From contig NW_003132857.1 of the NCBI RefSeq assembly GCF_000003605.2, forward strand, positions 122,936 through 152,821: a DNA stretch of 29,886 bases. The letters run 5' to 3'. Both the position numbers and the translations under genes were made by a program. Source of the DNA: Saccoglossus kowalevskii. Lineage: Eukaryota > Hemichordata > Enteropneusta > Harrimaniidae. Below are positions 24,001 to 29,886 of this stretch, in pieces. Position 1 is the stretch's first letter, and each line of letters starts with the position of its first letter. Below the pieces are notes generated by a model. It was not told the origin of the DNA, did not search any database, and saw only the letters and a program-made list of their open reading frames with translations.

Positions 24001-27000
24001 ATTTAGCTCAGTTTGACTAAAACAAATGCATTGGGTTGTAGAAAATTTAATTTTATCAACATAGATCTTGCACATGCATTGTGTGACAATCACCTCCCTT
24101 ATGACAGTTCAATTTATTTTTCAAATCAAAGGCACTGATGACTATAGATGATATGAAACGAGAGTTACACAAAGCAGAGGGAGAGTTTAAGCTGCAAAGA
24201 ACCAGGACCACAAGACTACAGAATGAATTAAATGTCAAGCCAAAGACCCATGAAATTGATGAATATAAGAGAGAAATACGACTACTGAAAGCAGAACTAA
24301 CACAGATCAGAAGTACACAGGTGATTTATTCACTAATACTATAAATCGCTTTAAATTTGTAAGTGGCAAATTTTTGTCAATCTTGAGATTCAGTGAAATC
24401 ACACAAAAAATTGCATCCAGCATTGACAATTTCATTGAAGGTTCATAGAGTGGCAGCAACTTGGTGAAATGTTGTCTCATAGATACTGTAATCGTAAAAT
24501 TACAAAAATTTAGATGTAAATATTTTAAATTTATATTTCCTGGTTATTGGACAAGAAACAATAAAGGAGAAAGATATGTGGAATTGTAAGTCAGGAGGTA
24601 TGGACCTTGATGTACAGATTTCATAGCTATACAATACAATACAATAACACTTTATTATCACTGTAAAGAAGTTACATTCTTTTTGGGGCTCTGAGTAATA
24701 AAGTTAAATTAATAAACATGAACACAATTAGTTATAATAAAAGTATCAAAAACAAAGAAAGTTACTAAATGCTTCTTTGCAAGTTTGCATTATCAATGTA
24801 TTGGAATAATGTTTTCAGTAAATGTTTATGAATTTGTCTGTTTTGTCCATGTAAATTAGTGAATATTTTGTTAAAGTCATCATAAAGAGTTTTTCTTTCA
24901 GAAGAGTAAGCTTTACAAGATGTAATGAAGTGAATTTCATCCTTTAATACATTGCATGTTTTGCATATTCTCTTACATCTTATGTTATAGGTCTCTCACG
25001 ACCCACATCTAGATGCAAACAATGTGCTACCTGAGTGCAGTCACCAACTAGGGGACTCTGTGCCATGAATTGTGATTGTAATGAACCACTATTTTTTGGG
25101 GTTTTGCACTATACCTTAAAGATACTATCTATAAATCCCCTAATTACAAGTTGCCAGAATCTTGAAGTTATTATTTTGATATTTCTTTATTTTTTCAGTT
25201 TTACTGTTTGTTTTTATTACATTTGTTTATTTATGTCTTTACCTTACTAAATCCTCTGATGATTTAGTTGTGTAATAAAATTATTACTATTATTATTATA
25301 CATTTTTGCAGATTATATTTTCTGCACTTTCCTTTTTCTTTTTTTCATTTCAGTCTAGCTTCCCCTTCAAATATACTGTTTTTTTCCAGAGACCTGTAAA
25401 TTTGTCCATTTCTGTTCCCAGACTGTGCGTAACTCCATGGTGCTGGAGTGTGTAGATGAGAGAATGGCAATACTGGAAAAAGAAAGAGAGGAAGCAAGGA
25501 CTGAATTGAAAGAGATGGTAGATGCATTGTATGAAGCAAGACAAGAATGTCATGCGGCAGAGTTGCAGAGAGACCAGGTACATGTATATTATGTTACTGA
25601 CTGGAAGGTTTGTTTGATGTGGGTAGCGATTTTCAGTACTTGAATACGGCGAGTCTGTTCAAAATGCAGTAACTATCAACACATATTAACAGGTTCTTAT
25701 AGATTGGCCATCATCTGTGCGTGTCCACCCATGCTACCCCCCCCCCCCTGTATCTTGGGCTTATCACACTCAAACTTCACATATCATAATTCCTGATAGT
25801 CGTATGAACGTTTGTTCATTTCACGATTTGATTCAAGATGGCTGAATGTCAAGCATCCTGTAGTATAATGTGTCGATGGGACAACATTGTAATTATTTCT
25901 TTTTTCTTTCCATTTGCAACCCACCTGAGCAGATGTTTCATGTTTTTAGCAACTAAACCGAGTGAAGATATATCTAACATAAAAATCATTTTTATTATTC
26001 TTATAAATAATTTTTGACAACCTCTATAAGTTGATACATTATAAAACATTCATTTTTGTATGTGAAAACAAATATTGCTGCTTGAGTATTTATTTTCAAA
26101 TATTGTATATGTTATATTGAACTAGATTGAAGCTGCATTCTTTCATTTCAGTTCTTAGAGAAAACTGAGAAATTGGAACAAGAAATAGAAACTTTGCAGA
26201 AAGATTGTGAAACTTATCTTAATCGAAAAGATGAATTATGGAAACAGTTGCTGGAAAGAGAGAAGGAACGAAATACGGTATGAATTGTCTCAGAGTTTAA
26301 TCTTCTTATCAAATAATCCAATCATTATCATCATAGTATATTTACTTATTTTTTTTGTCTAATCATATTTCTAATAGTCTGTTGGCATCAGTGTCAACTT
26401 TTTACTTTTTCTGTTTGCTTTGATAATTGGTGTATAATCCAGGGTAGACCTCCCTTTGATTTGTTTATTTCATGGTGATATCTTTAATTCTCTAATTTTG
26501 ATGAATATTTTGAAAAAAGTGAATTTTTGACTTTTTGTTGATTGAGTCAAATTGCTTTGATATTATACATAGGTACGTCAGGTAGACTTCTCTCAGAATT
26601 GTTCATTTGGAGATATCTGAGCCAGAAGGCAGAAACAAGAACTAATATGTGCTATATATACTATTTTTAGTCCCCGTTCGGACGAAGTCCGAAAACGAGG
26701 ACTTATAATTCGGTCTCCGTCTGTCATATCTCAGTCATATCTCAGAATCCCTTGGACCTATTCCGTTCATTCTTTGCATGTGCCTAGTACTTTATGTGGG
26801 ACATGTGCACATGCAGTGGTTTAGCGATTCGATTCAAAATGGCTGACTGGCAGCCATCTTGGTTTTTGAAAATGTTGTATTTTGGACATGCTTTGTCAGT
26901 TTTCATTCAAACTTGGTACATAGATTATACATGTTAGGAAACATGTCCATGACGATTTCTTTCACAATTGGATCAAAGATGGCCGACTGGCAGGCATCTT

Positions 27001-28886
27001 GTTTTGTTTTCTATATGCGGTATCTTGGACATGCTTTGTCAGTTTTCATTCAAGTTTGGCACATACTTTATACATGCTAGGATACATGTCCATGACAATT
27101 TGTTTCTAAATTAGATCAAGGATGGCCGATTGACAGCCATCTGACTTTTTGGCCTTACTACTATATTTCCACAATTTATGTACCATTTTCATTCGTATTT
27201 GGCACATACATCATACATGTCAGTTTGTTTCATAATCAGATCAAAGATGGCCGAATAACGACTGTTTTTATTTTTGACCATATTACTACTACACGGAACA
27301 CGTGTTTTGATGTAAATAAATCTGTTATATACACCACCTTGGAACCCCTCCGCTTTAATATGACGAGCACAAAGAGAACTTTCAAAAATTTAACGGGGAC
27401 TGTGTCATTTTCAATGACTTGTTCATTTATTATATGCACTGTTAACCTTATGGCAGTTCTAGAGACATTGCTAATTGCTACTTTGTTGCACTATAATAGG
27501 CTATAAAAGAGAGAGATAACGCTCTGAGAGACTGGACAATCAAGACTCAGGAGAGAGACGATATCTTTGGACGGTTTTATAAACTGCAGGAAAAATATGA
27601 CACTCTTGAACAGCAACTCCGGATGATTAGATCCAATACTTGCTATATGGATTCAGAAAGTGAACCAAGTTTAGGTAACCAGGTAAGAATTGGTTTGAAT
27701 GAGCAAACATTGCTATATGGATTCAGAAAGTGAACCAAGTTTAGGTAACCAGGTAAGAATTGGTTTGAATGAGCAAACATTGCTATATGGATTCAGAAAG
27801 TGAACCAAGTTTAGGTAACCAGGTAAGAATTGGTTTGAATGAGCAAACATGCACAAATATTTGCAAAACTCAACACTATGTCACTGATCATAAACTGTAA
27901 TAATTATATAATTATAACTTTTTAATTACAGACACCTGCTCAAAATGAAGATGAATCATCTTTTTCAAATAACATTTGGCATCGACCAAGATCAAAGAGA
28001 TTGGCACACAGGCAGATTTCTGTGACAGAATCAGCCCCAGAAAATGAAATGCCAGACTATGATGTTGCCTTTGCAGATTTTAGAGCTTTTCGTTCTGATG
28101 ATGATACATCTTTGTCTTGTAAAGTTCATCCATCATCATCTAGTAGACGAGTTCTGGAATCAAAGAAAATATTCTCCAGGTAAAACTTGTTACTATTTCA
28201 GTGGCCATTGATATAGTATATTTTACAGTTACACCCCTTTAACTCTTAAATTACACGATGAGATACTGGCAGATGTTGACAAGTAACTCGAATTGGTTAC
28301 CAAGTTTGTTATAAAATTGCACCTGTCTCATAAACAATGTGGTGACAACCAACGTGTGATTGACAGTCATGCATAAAAAAAAAACACCCTTGCAAGGCAA
28401 TGTTTATCCCATTAGAATGGATGGCGTTTGCAAATTTACAGATACTGAATCTAAAAAGCATTTTACGTGTTGACATCCTTCCCATGAGTATGTGTGTGGA
28501 GTGTTTGTTTGTATGGGATTAGTTTTCATTGGTTTAATATTTTGTCAAGATGGCATGAACCTGAGATGTTAATATAAAAGTACAAACAGTATTATTCATA
28601 CTATGGGAATTGTAGAATTACTTCAATATACATATTAATGAAAGTTGGTTATAGCAAATGTCCTTTTAAGATTTTGTTGGTTTAATAAGCAACAAGGTGG
28701 AATACATCGGTATAATGCAGCTATGTGTATTTAAGTTTGATTTGCCACAGAACAAGCATTTTGCAGAGGCCGCATATGTACATGTATAATTGTAGCAGTA
28801 TCACCAGCGCTATAACATATTCTAACATGGCTGAAGTCACAGATGTGTTTATTCAGACAAATTTTGTCAATGATATGTTAAGGTAG
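17867..28886 (+). CDS. CARD9: CARD9-like CARD-coiled-coil adaptor
   Basis: join(17867-18044, 18782-18913, 22880-23208, 24132-24320, 25422-25577, 26152-26277, 27500-27682, 27932-28179) plus a tentative terminal exon 28751-28886. All eight internal junctions are GT-AG and phase-consistent, giving 513 residues plus about 45. Human CARD9 has 536. Domains: CARD at about 1-100, coiled coil at about 115-430, then an acidic Ser-rich tail. Family-typical pieces include IDPDKL...[16 protein letters not shown] and, in the coil, [16 protein letters not shown] and ERDNAL. CARD9/CARMA proteins assemble through the CARD to nucleate BCL10 filaments and activate MALT1 and NF-kB. No PDZ-SH3-GUK region is visible, so the CARD9 type is favoured over CARD10/11/14, unless MAGUK exons lie beyond the window. 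Introns 2, 4, 5 and 6 carry repeat insertions. Confidence 0.88.
18072..18104. repeat. Hairpin in intron 1
   Basis: Perfect 11-bp inverted repeat ATCACAGTCCC/GGGACTGTGAT with an 11-nt loop, 28 bp inside the intron from the donor. It contains AGTCCC/GGGACT, reminiscent of the dispersed repeat termini. It could be a remnant of that family or a separate foldback. Confidence 0.6.
18105..18781. other. CARD9-like intron 1
   Basis: Contains a (TA)n tract at about 18117-18131 and a G-run near 18290. CpG is relatively frequent (for example around 18355-18385), in contrast to the introns downstream of 23.2 kb. No extra exon recognised. The acceptor is TTTTTTTCCCCACAG. Confidence 0.5.
18782..18913 (+). 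CDS. CARD9: CARD9-like exon 2: second half of CARD
   Basis: 132 nt. GA completes the split Gly codon, then [37 protein letters not shown] and SEFLPV, leaving a single G before GTAAGT. It matches the human CARD9 second half (LLDIL...AFLESLELYYPQLYKKVTGKE). The position of human His73 (zinc ligand) has no His here. Confidence 0.92.
19173..19980 (+). mobile_element. Copy of the AGTCCCCGTT dispersed repeat family (intron 2)
   Basis: Starts TTTTTAGTCCCCGTT and is followed by AGTCCGAAAATGGGGACTTA and a CGTGCGTCCGTGTGTCCG tract. It has several internal units (ATTCAAAATGGCTGACTGGC, GGCCATTTTG, then TCTCTGACATGCTTTGACTG) and ends AACGGGGACT (19952-19961) plus GTGCCATGCATGG. The 10-bp ends AGTCCCCGTT and AACGGGGACT are exact reverse complements. 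No protein-coding content; probably non-autonomous. Confidence 0.8.
20100..20640 (+). pseudogene. Reverse-transcriptase relic of a retroelement (YLDD type, DIRS-like)
   Basis: A reading frame around 20360-20526 encodes [19 protein letters not shown] and then [19 protein letters not shown] with ISKLN, the fingers-region motif of reverse transcriptases of the kind found in DIRS-like elements. In a different frame at about 20570-20625 lies [18 protein letters not shown], which contains the YLDD catalytic box. The two motifs are only about 35 codons apart and out of frame, so the core is deleted and frame-shifted. No integrase, recombinase or terminal repeats recognised. Assignment to DIRS rather than another order is by resemblance only. 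Confidence 0.7.
20641..21652. other. Intron 2, unassigned sequence
   Basis: Includes a 176-residue minus frame (20705-21235) with no recognised domain. It also shares the block ATCAATACCAGTGGATTT (20719-20736) with ATCAATACCAGTGAATTT near 29615, suggesting another low-copy repeat. A small inverted repeat CAGTGA/TCACTG lies near 21319, and TACAGTGTAGCG is directly duplicated near 21627-21650. Confidence 0.4.
21653..21754. mobile_element. MITE-like foldback, family A copy 1
   Basis: About 102 bp with arms starting AACCCATAAT and ending ATTATGGGTT. Inner arms TCCATATATGTAC and GTACATATATG pair around a short loop (TTGGCTCACGCCTT). Its reverse complement aligns with the element at 29441-29577 (shared GTGAGCCAAG centre and CTTGAGTC plus ATTAT near the end). 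Confidence 0.7.
21755..22380. other. Intron 2, right part
   Basis: AT-rich at 21.76-22.03 kb, then more CpG. Frames at 21911-22150 and 22129-22335 have no splice or family support. Confidence 0.4.
22381..22812 (+). promoter_or_regulatory. Candidate internal (alternative) promoter
   Basis: A CpG-rich stretch, about 15 CpG in 400 bp by eye, against about 3-7 per 600 bp in the CpG-poor gene-body segments sampled. It ends at a possible alternative start exon (ATG 22813). CpG density drops within a few hundred bases downstream. Invertebrate gene-body methylation typically depletes CpG after the active promoter, so this edge is compatible with transcription starting here. Inference only. Confidence 0.3.
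22813..22879 (+). CDS. Possible alternative N-terminus joined to exon 3 (CARD-less isoform)
   Basis: ATG at 22813 in an ideal context (A at -3, G at +4) with in-frame TAG at 22807-22809. It reads [20 protein letters not shown] with P, and runs without a stop into the coiled-coil frame of exon 3. In the full-length transcript these bases would be intron, since the acceptor TTTTCCCCTGTAG lies at 22867-22879. No EST evidence is available here. Confidence 0.35.
22880..23208 (+). CDS. CARD9: CARD9-like exon 3: linker and start of coiled coil
   Basis: 329 nt. Acceptor TTTTCCCCTGTAG. AA completes G|AA (Glu), giving [22 protein letters not shown] Lys/Glu-rich heptad region follows ([20 protein letters not shown] and onwards) to LAQEKLRE before GTATAA. 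Only this acceptor makes exon 2 phase-compatible, which decides the boundary. The linker is much shorter than the CARD9 segment between the CARD and the coiled coil. Confidence 0.87.
23209..24131. other. CARD9-like intron 3
   Basis: AT-rich, CpG-poor. No extra exon or element recognised. An in-phase upstream alternative acceptor (GACAG at 24103-24107) would add eight residues, FNLFFKSK, to exon 4. The family alignment favours the downstream one. Confidence 0.5.
24132..24320 (+). CDS. CARD9: CARD9-like exon 4: coiled coil
   Basis: 63 codons in phase 0. Starts [20 protein letters not shown], matching the conserved AALMR...EIDQLKHSL block of human CARD9/CARD11, and ends [14 protein letters not shown] before GTGATT. 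Confidence 0.9.
24625..25030 (-). mobile_element. 5'-truncated LINE (non-LTR retrotransposon) 3' end, antisense
   Basis: On the minus strand, a frame at 24995-24765 reads [20 protein letters not shown], then [20 protein letters not shown], then NANLQRSI and stop. This is the C-terminal cysteine/histidine segment (CxxC...H...C) seen at the end of LINE ORF2 proteins. A 3' tail follows with GATAATAAAGTG and repeats of TTGTA at 24650-24630. Upstream, in the same frame, is an in-frame TGA. Only the extreme 3' part is present, as expected for a 5'-truncated insertion. The clade is not assigned. Confidence 0.75.
25031..25421. other. CARD9-like intron 4, right part
   Basis: T-rich, with (ATT)n near 25279-25298 and a long pyrimidine tract leading to the acceptor TTCTGTTCCCAG. 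No other feature. Confidence 0.5.
25422..25577 (+). CDS. CARD9: CARD9-like exon 5: coiled coil
   Basis: 52 codons in phase 0, [20 protein letters not shown] through [20 protein letters not shown] to RDQ, then GTACAT. Highly charged heptad pattern without prolines. Confidence 0.9.
25705..25865 (+). mobile_element. Short fragment of the AGTCCCCGTT repeat family
   Basis: GTGCGTGTCC, a C-run, CACACTCAAACTTCACATATC and ATTCAAGATGGCTGAATG parallel the left-internal part of the copy at 19173-19980. Neither terminus is visible. Confidence 0.55.
25866..26151. other. CARD9-like intron 5, right part
   Basis: AT-rich. Nothing recognised before the acceptor TTTCATTTCAG. Confidence 0.5.
26152..26277 (+). 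CDS. CARD9: CARD9-like exon 6: coiled coil
   Basis: 42 codons in phase 0, [20 protein letters not shown] to [14 protein letters not shown], then GTATGA. Confidence 0.9.
26669..27422 (+). mobile_element. Best-preserved copy of the AGTCCCCGTT repeat family (intron 6)
   Basis: Starts AGTCCCCGTTCGGACGAAGT with CCGAAAACGAGGACTTA, itself a foldback. It has three or four internal units with the motif TTCAAAATGGCTGACTGGCA, TCAAAGATGGCCGACTGGC or TCAAGGATGGCCGATTGAC plus a CATTCAAACTTGGTACATA-type spacer. It ends AACGGGGACTGTGTCATTTT with CAATGACTTGT. The outer AGTCCCCGTT and AACGGGGACT are exact inverted repeats. No coding content. Confidence 0.82.
27500..27682 (+). CDS. CARD9: CARD9-like exon 7: end of coiled coil
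   Basis: 61 codons in phase 0, [20 protein letters not shown] then [20 protein letters not shown] to [10 protein letters not shown], before GTAAGA. The ERDNAL...LEQQLR part corresponds to ERDQA...IRELEEK of CARD9/CARD11. The acceptor (CTATAATAG) is pyrimidine-poor. The last 42 nt and the donor are triplicated downstream. Confidence 0.9.
27641..27850 (+). repeat. Perfect triplication of a 70-bp block spanning the exon 7 donor
   Basis: Three identical 70-bp copies at 27641-27710, 27711-27780 and 27781-27850. Each contains 42 nt of exon 7 end (TGCTATATGGATTCAGAAAG to GGTAACCAG) plus the donor GTAAGAAT and 20 more bases of intron. Three identical 5' splice sites therefore lie in a row. Using the second or third reads [16 protein letters not shown] and then a stop. 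Confidence 0.98.
27932..28179 (+). CDS. CARD9: CARD9-like exon 8: polar Ser-rich tail
   Basis: 82 codons plus two bases, from acceptor TTTTTAATTACAG to TCCAG|GTAAAA. Encodes [20 protein letters not shown], then acidic and Ser-rich stretches ([28 protein letters not shown]), ending ESKKIFS. No known domain; low-complexity, probably disordered, as in the tail after the CARD9 coil. Confidence 0.85.
28180..28750. other. CARD9-like intron 8
   Basis: AT-rich, with an A-run at 28375-28384. Nothing recognised. Ends in a good acceptor, GTTTGATTTGCCACAG. Confidence 0.45.
28751..28886 (+). CDS. CARD9: Tentative terminal exon of the CARD9-like gene
   Basis: After acceptor GATTTGCCACAG the phase needed from exon 8 (AG|A) opens a 44-codon frame, [20 protein letters not shown] to FVNDMLR, ending at TAG 28884-28886. 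Total length would be about 558 residues, close to the family. The peptide has no known motif, so support is acceptor quality, phase and openness only. The last two codons lie in the terminal repeat of an inserted MITE. A competing in-phase exon at 29747-29771 (ISYDKIK stop) is weaker. The gene could also continue past the window. Confidence 0.42.
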
Positions 28887-29325
28887 AAGCCTATTCATAA
28901 TTTTTGAGAAATTTGGCCATAAAATCAAATGACAGTGTTAGTTGGTTTATTATGTAAAATCACAAAGGTTCCATTACATAGTATTTTTCTGTGTGCTACA
29001 GTGACGTATTTTGAGAAATTTGTTCTAGTTTTTAATTCCATATATTGTTGAAGAAAAATTGATTTTTGAAATAATTCAAGACGACAAATAGTATTCCATA
29101 ATTCACAATATATGATTTTTTATATAATTGTTGCCATAGAAACCTATAGTAAAAGCGTTATAGTAAGCCACTCTGCACTAAAATACAACCATCATTTTCC
29201 CGAAAATTAGTCTAGTGACCCTTAACTTATTTTATGTCAATATCTCCATAATGCTAGGGAGTATAATTCATTGCAAAATAAATCAATTCTGCGTATTTGC
29301 ATTTATGAGTAGGCTTCTACCTCAA
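28878..29325. mobile_element. MITE-like element with 21-bp terminal inverted repeats
   Basis: Left end TTAAGGTAGAAGCCTATTCA with T, right end ATGAGTAGGCTTCTACCTCA with A. They are reverse complements apart from two positions. About 448 bp, AT-rich inside, no coding frame. Contains an AATAAA at 29277-29282. The target-site duplication is unclear. Confidence 0.75.
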
Positions 29326-29440
29326 TTTCACAAGTTGCTAGGAAGGTCCCTGGCATATTGACTGTTTAATGTGTAAATGTTTTGTTAAACAAATAAGTAA
29401 ATGTTTTGATGATAATTTATGACCCGCTTCTATAAGTAAT
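29326..29440. other. Downstream flank
   Basis: AT-rich. An AATAAA hexamer at 29438-29443 overlaps the start of the next element. Confidence 0.4.
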
Positions 29441-29577
29441 AAAAAACAATAATGGATGGCCTGCCAACCTATACTAGACAAAAGCACACTTTGTGTGAAC
29501 TTATTTATGTATGTGTGATGTGTGAGCCAAGCTTATATATGAATCATAAAGTGTGCTTGAGTCCATTATTGGTTTTT
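29441..29577. mobile_element. MITE-like foldback, family A copy 2
   Basis: Arms AAAACAATAATGG and CCATTATTGGTTTTT are inverted. Inner arms AAGCACACTTT and AAAGTGTGCTT also pair. The right half (GTGAGCCAAG, TATATATGAATCATAAAG, CTTGAGTCCATTATTGG) matches the reverse complement of the element at 21653-21754, so the two are opposite-orientation relatives. Confidence 0.75.
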
Positions 29578-29886
29578 GATGAGTTCATTATTGTTATTAG
29601 TTTTTAGTGTTGTCAATACCAGTGAATTTGCTGCCACTATAAACCAGAAAACTTGAGGAAAAGTTTACAGTGAACAAAACAGTTTCACAGTCACTGGCCC
29701 TGAATCTGCATAATTCATAAACATCATTCTTGAAATCTGTTTACAGAATCTCTTATGACAAAATAAAATAAGAAAGAAAACAACCCCAGGTAGTTTTAAT
29801 CCATCAATATTGCGGTATTTTAAATCATTTACATTACAAGTGAACAAGAGACTGATGTGTGGTATGGAGTAGCCTTGTAGTGATTT
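29578..29886. other. Right edge of window, nothing assigned
   Basis: AT-rich. Includes the ATCAATACCAGTGAATTT block shared with about 20719, just outside the family A element, and the weak alternative terminal exon at 29747-29771. No gene supported. Confidence 0.4.

Noticed and set aside
29747-29771. Alternative terminal exon of the CARD9-like gene (ISYDKIK stop)
   Set aside because: In phase with exon 8 but only seven codons and a poor pyrimidine tract. The exon at 28751 is better.
1-29886. CRISPR array, prokaryotic operon or phage features; tRNA or rRNA genes
   Set aside because: The DNA is clearly animal nuclear sequence with introns. The 41-bp array is contiguous with no spacers, and I saw no tRNA B-box-like structure or rRNA segment.

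Overview
This is eukaryotic, intron-rich, AT-rich nuclear DNA from an invertebrate animal. Evidence: GT-AG introns with matching phases, two recognisable animal genes (a Miro/RHOT GTPase and a CARD9-type CARD-coiled-coil adaptor), CpG depletion confined to gene bodies, and a mix of LINE, YLDD-type reverse-transcriptase and MITE-like debris. A marine deuterostome such as a hemichordate or lancelet, or a mollusc-like lophotrochozoan, would fit. I cannot place it further from sequence alone.

Layout, all genes on the + strand. (1) 1-8.5 kb: the 3' end of a Miro/RHOT gene. Exons are at 513-638, 912-1108, 1559-1636 (a phase-preserving 78-nt cassette) and 6237-6357 (tail anchor and stop), followed by an AT-rich 3' UTR. 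The last intron carries a large 41-bp minisatellite (about 2.5-4.07 kb). (2) 8.5-17.9 kb: intergenic, with no gene I can support. It holds a foldback element, a degenerate tandem repeat, a 36-bp perfect palindrome with a 7-bp direct repeat at its edges, and a degenerate copy of a dispersed repeat. (3) 17,867-28,179, probably to 28,886: a CARD9-like gene. Eight phase-consistent coding exons encode a CARD (exons 1-2) and a long coiled coil (exons 3-7), followed by a Ser-rich polar tail (exon 8). A ninth terminal exon is tentative. Its introns carry repeat copies, a reverse-transcriptase relic, an antisense 5'-truncated LINE end and a hairpin MITE. (4) 28.9-29.9 kb: two more MITE-like elements.

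The two genes are neighbours with no evident functional link. Miro is a mitochondrial outer-membrane GTPase for organelle transport. CARD9-type proteins nucleate BCL10/MALT1-type signalling. The points most worth a second look are: an internal ATG with an ideal start context and an in-frame upstream stop, at a sharp CpG-density edge, that could give a CARD-less isoform; a perfect 70-bp triplication of a splice donor; the Miro cassette exon; the 41-bp minisatellite, open in all three minus-strand frames; and an undescribed dispersed repeat family with inverted termini.
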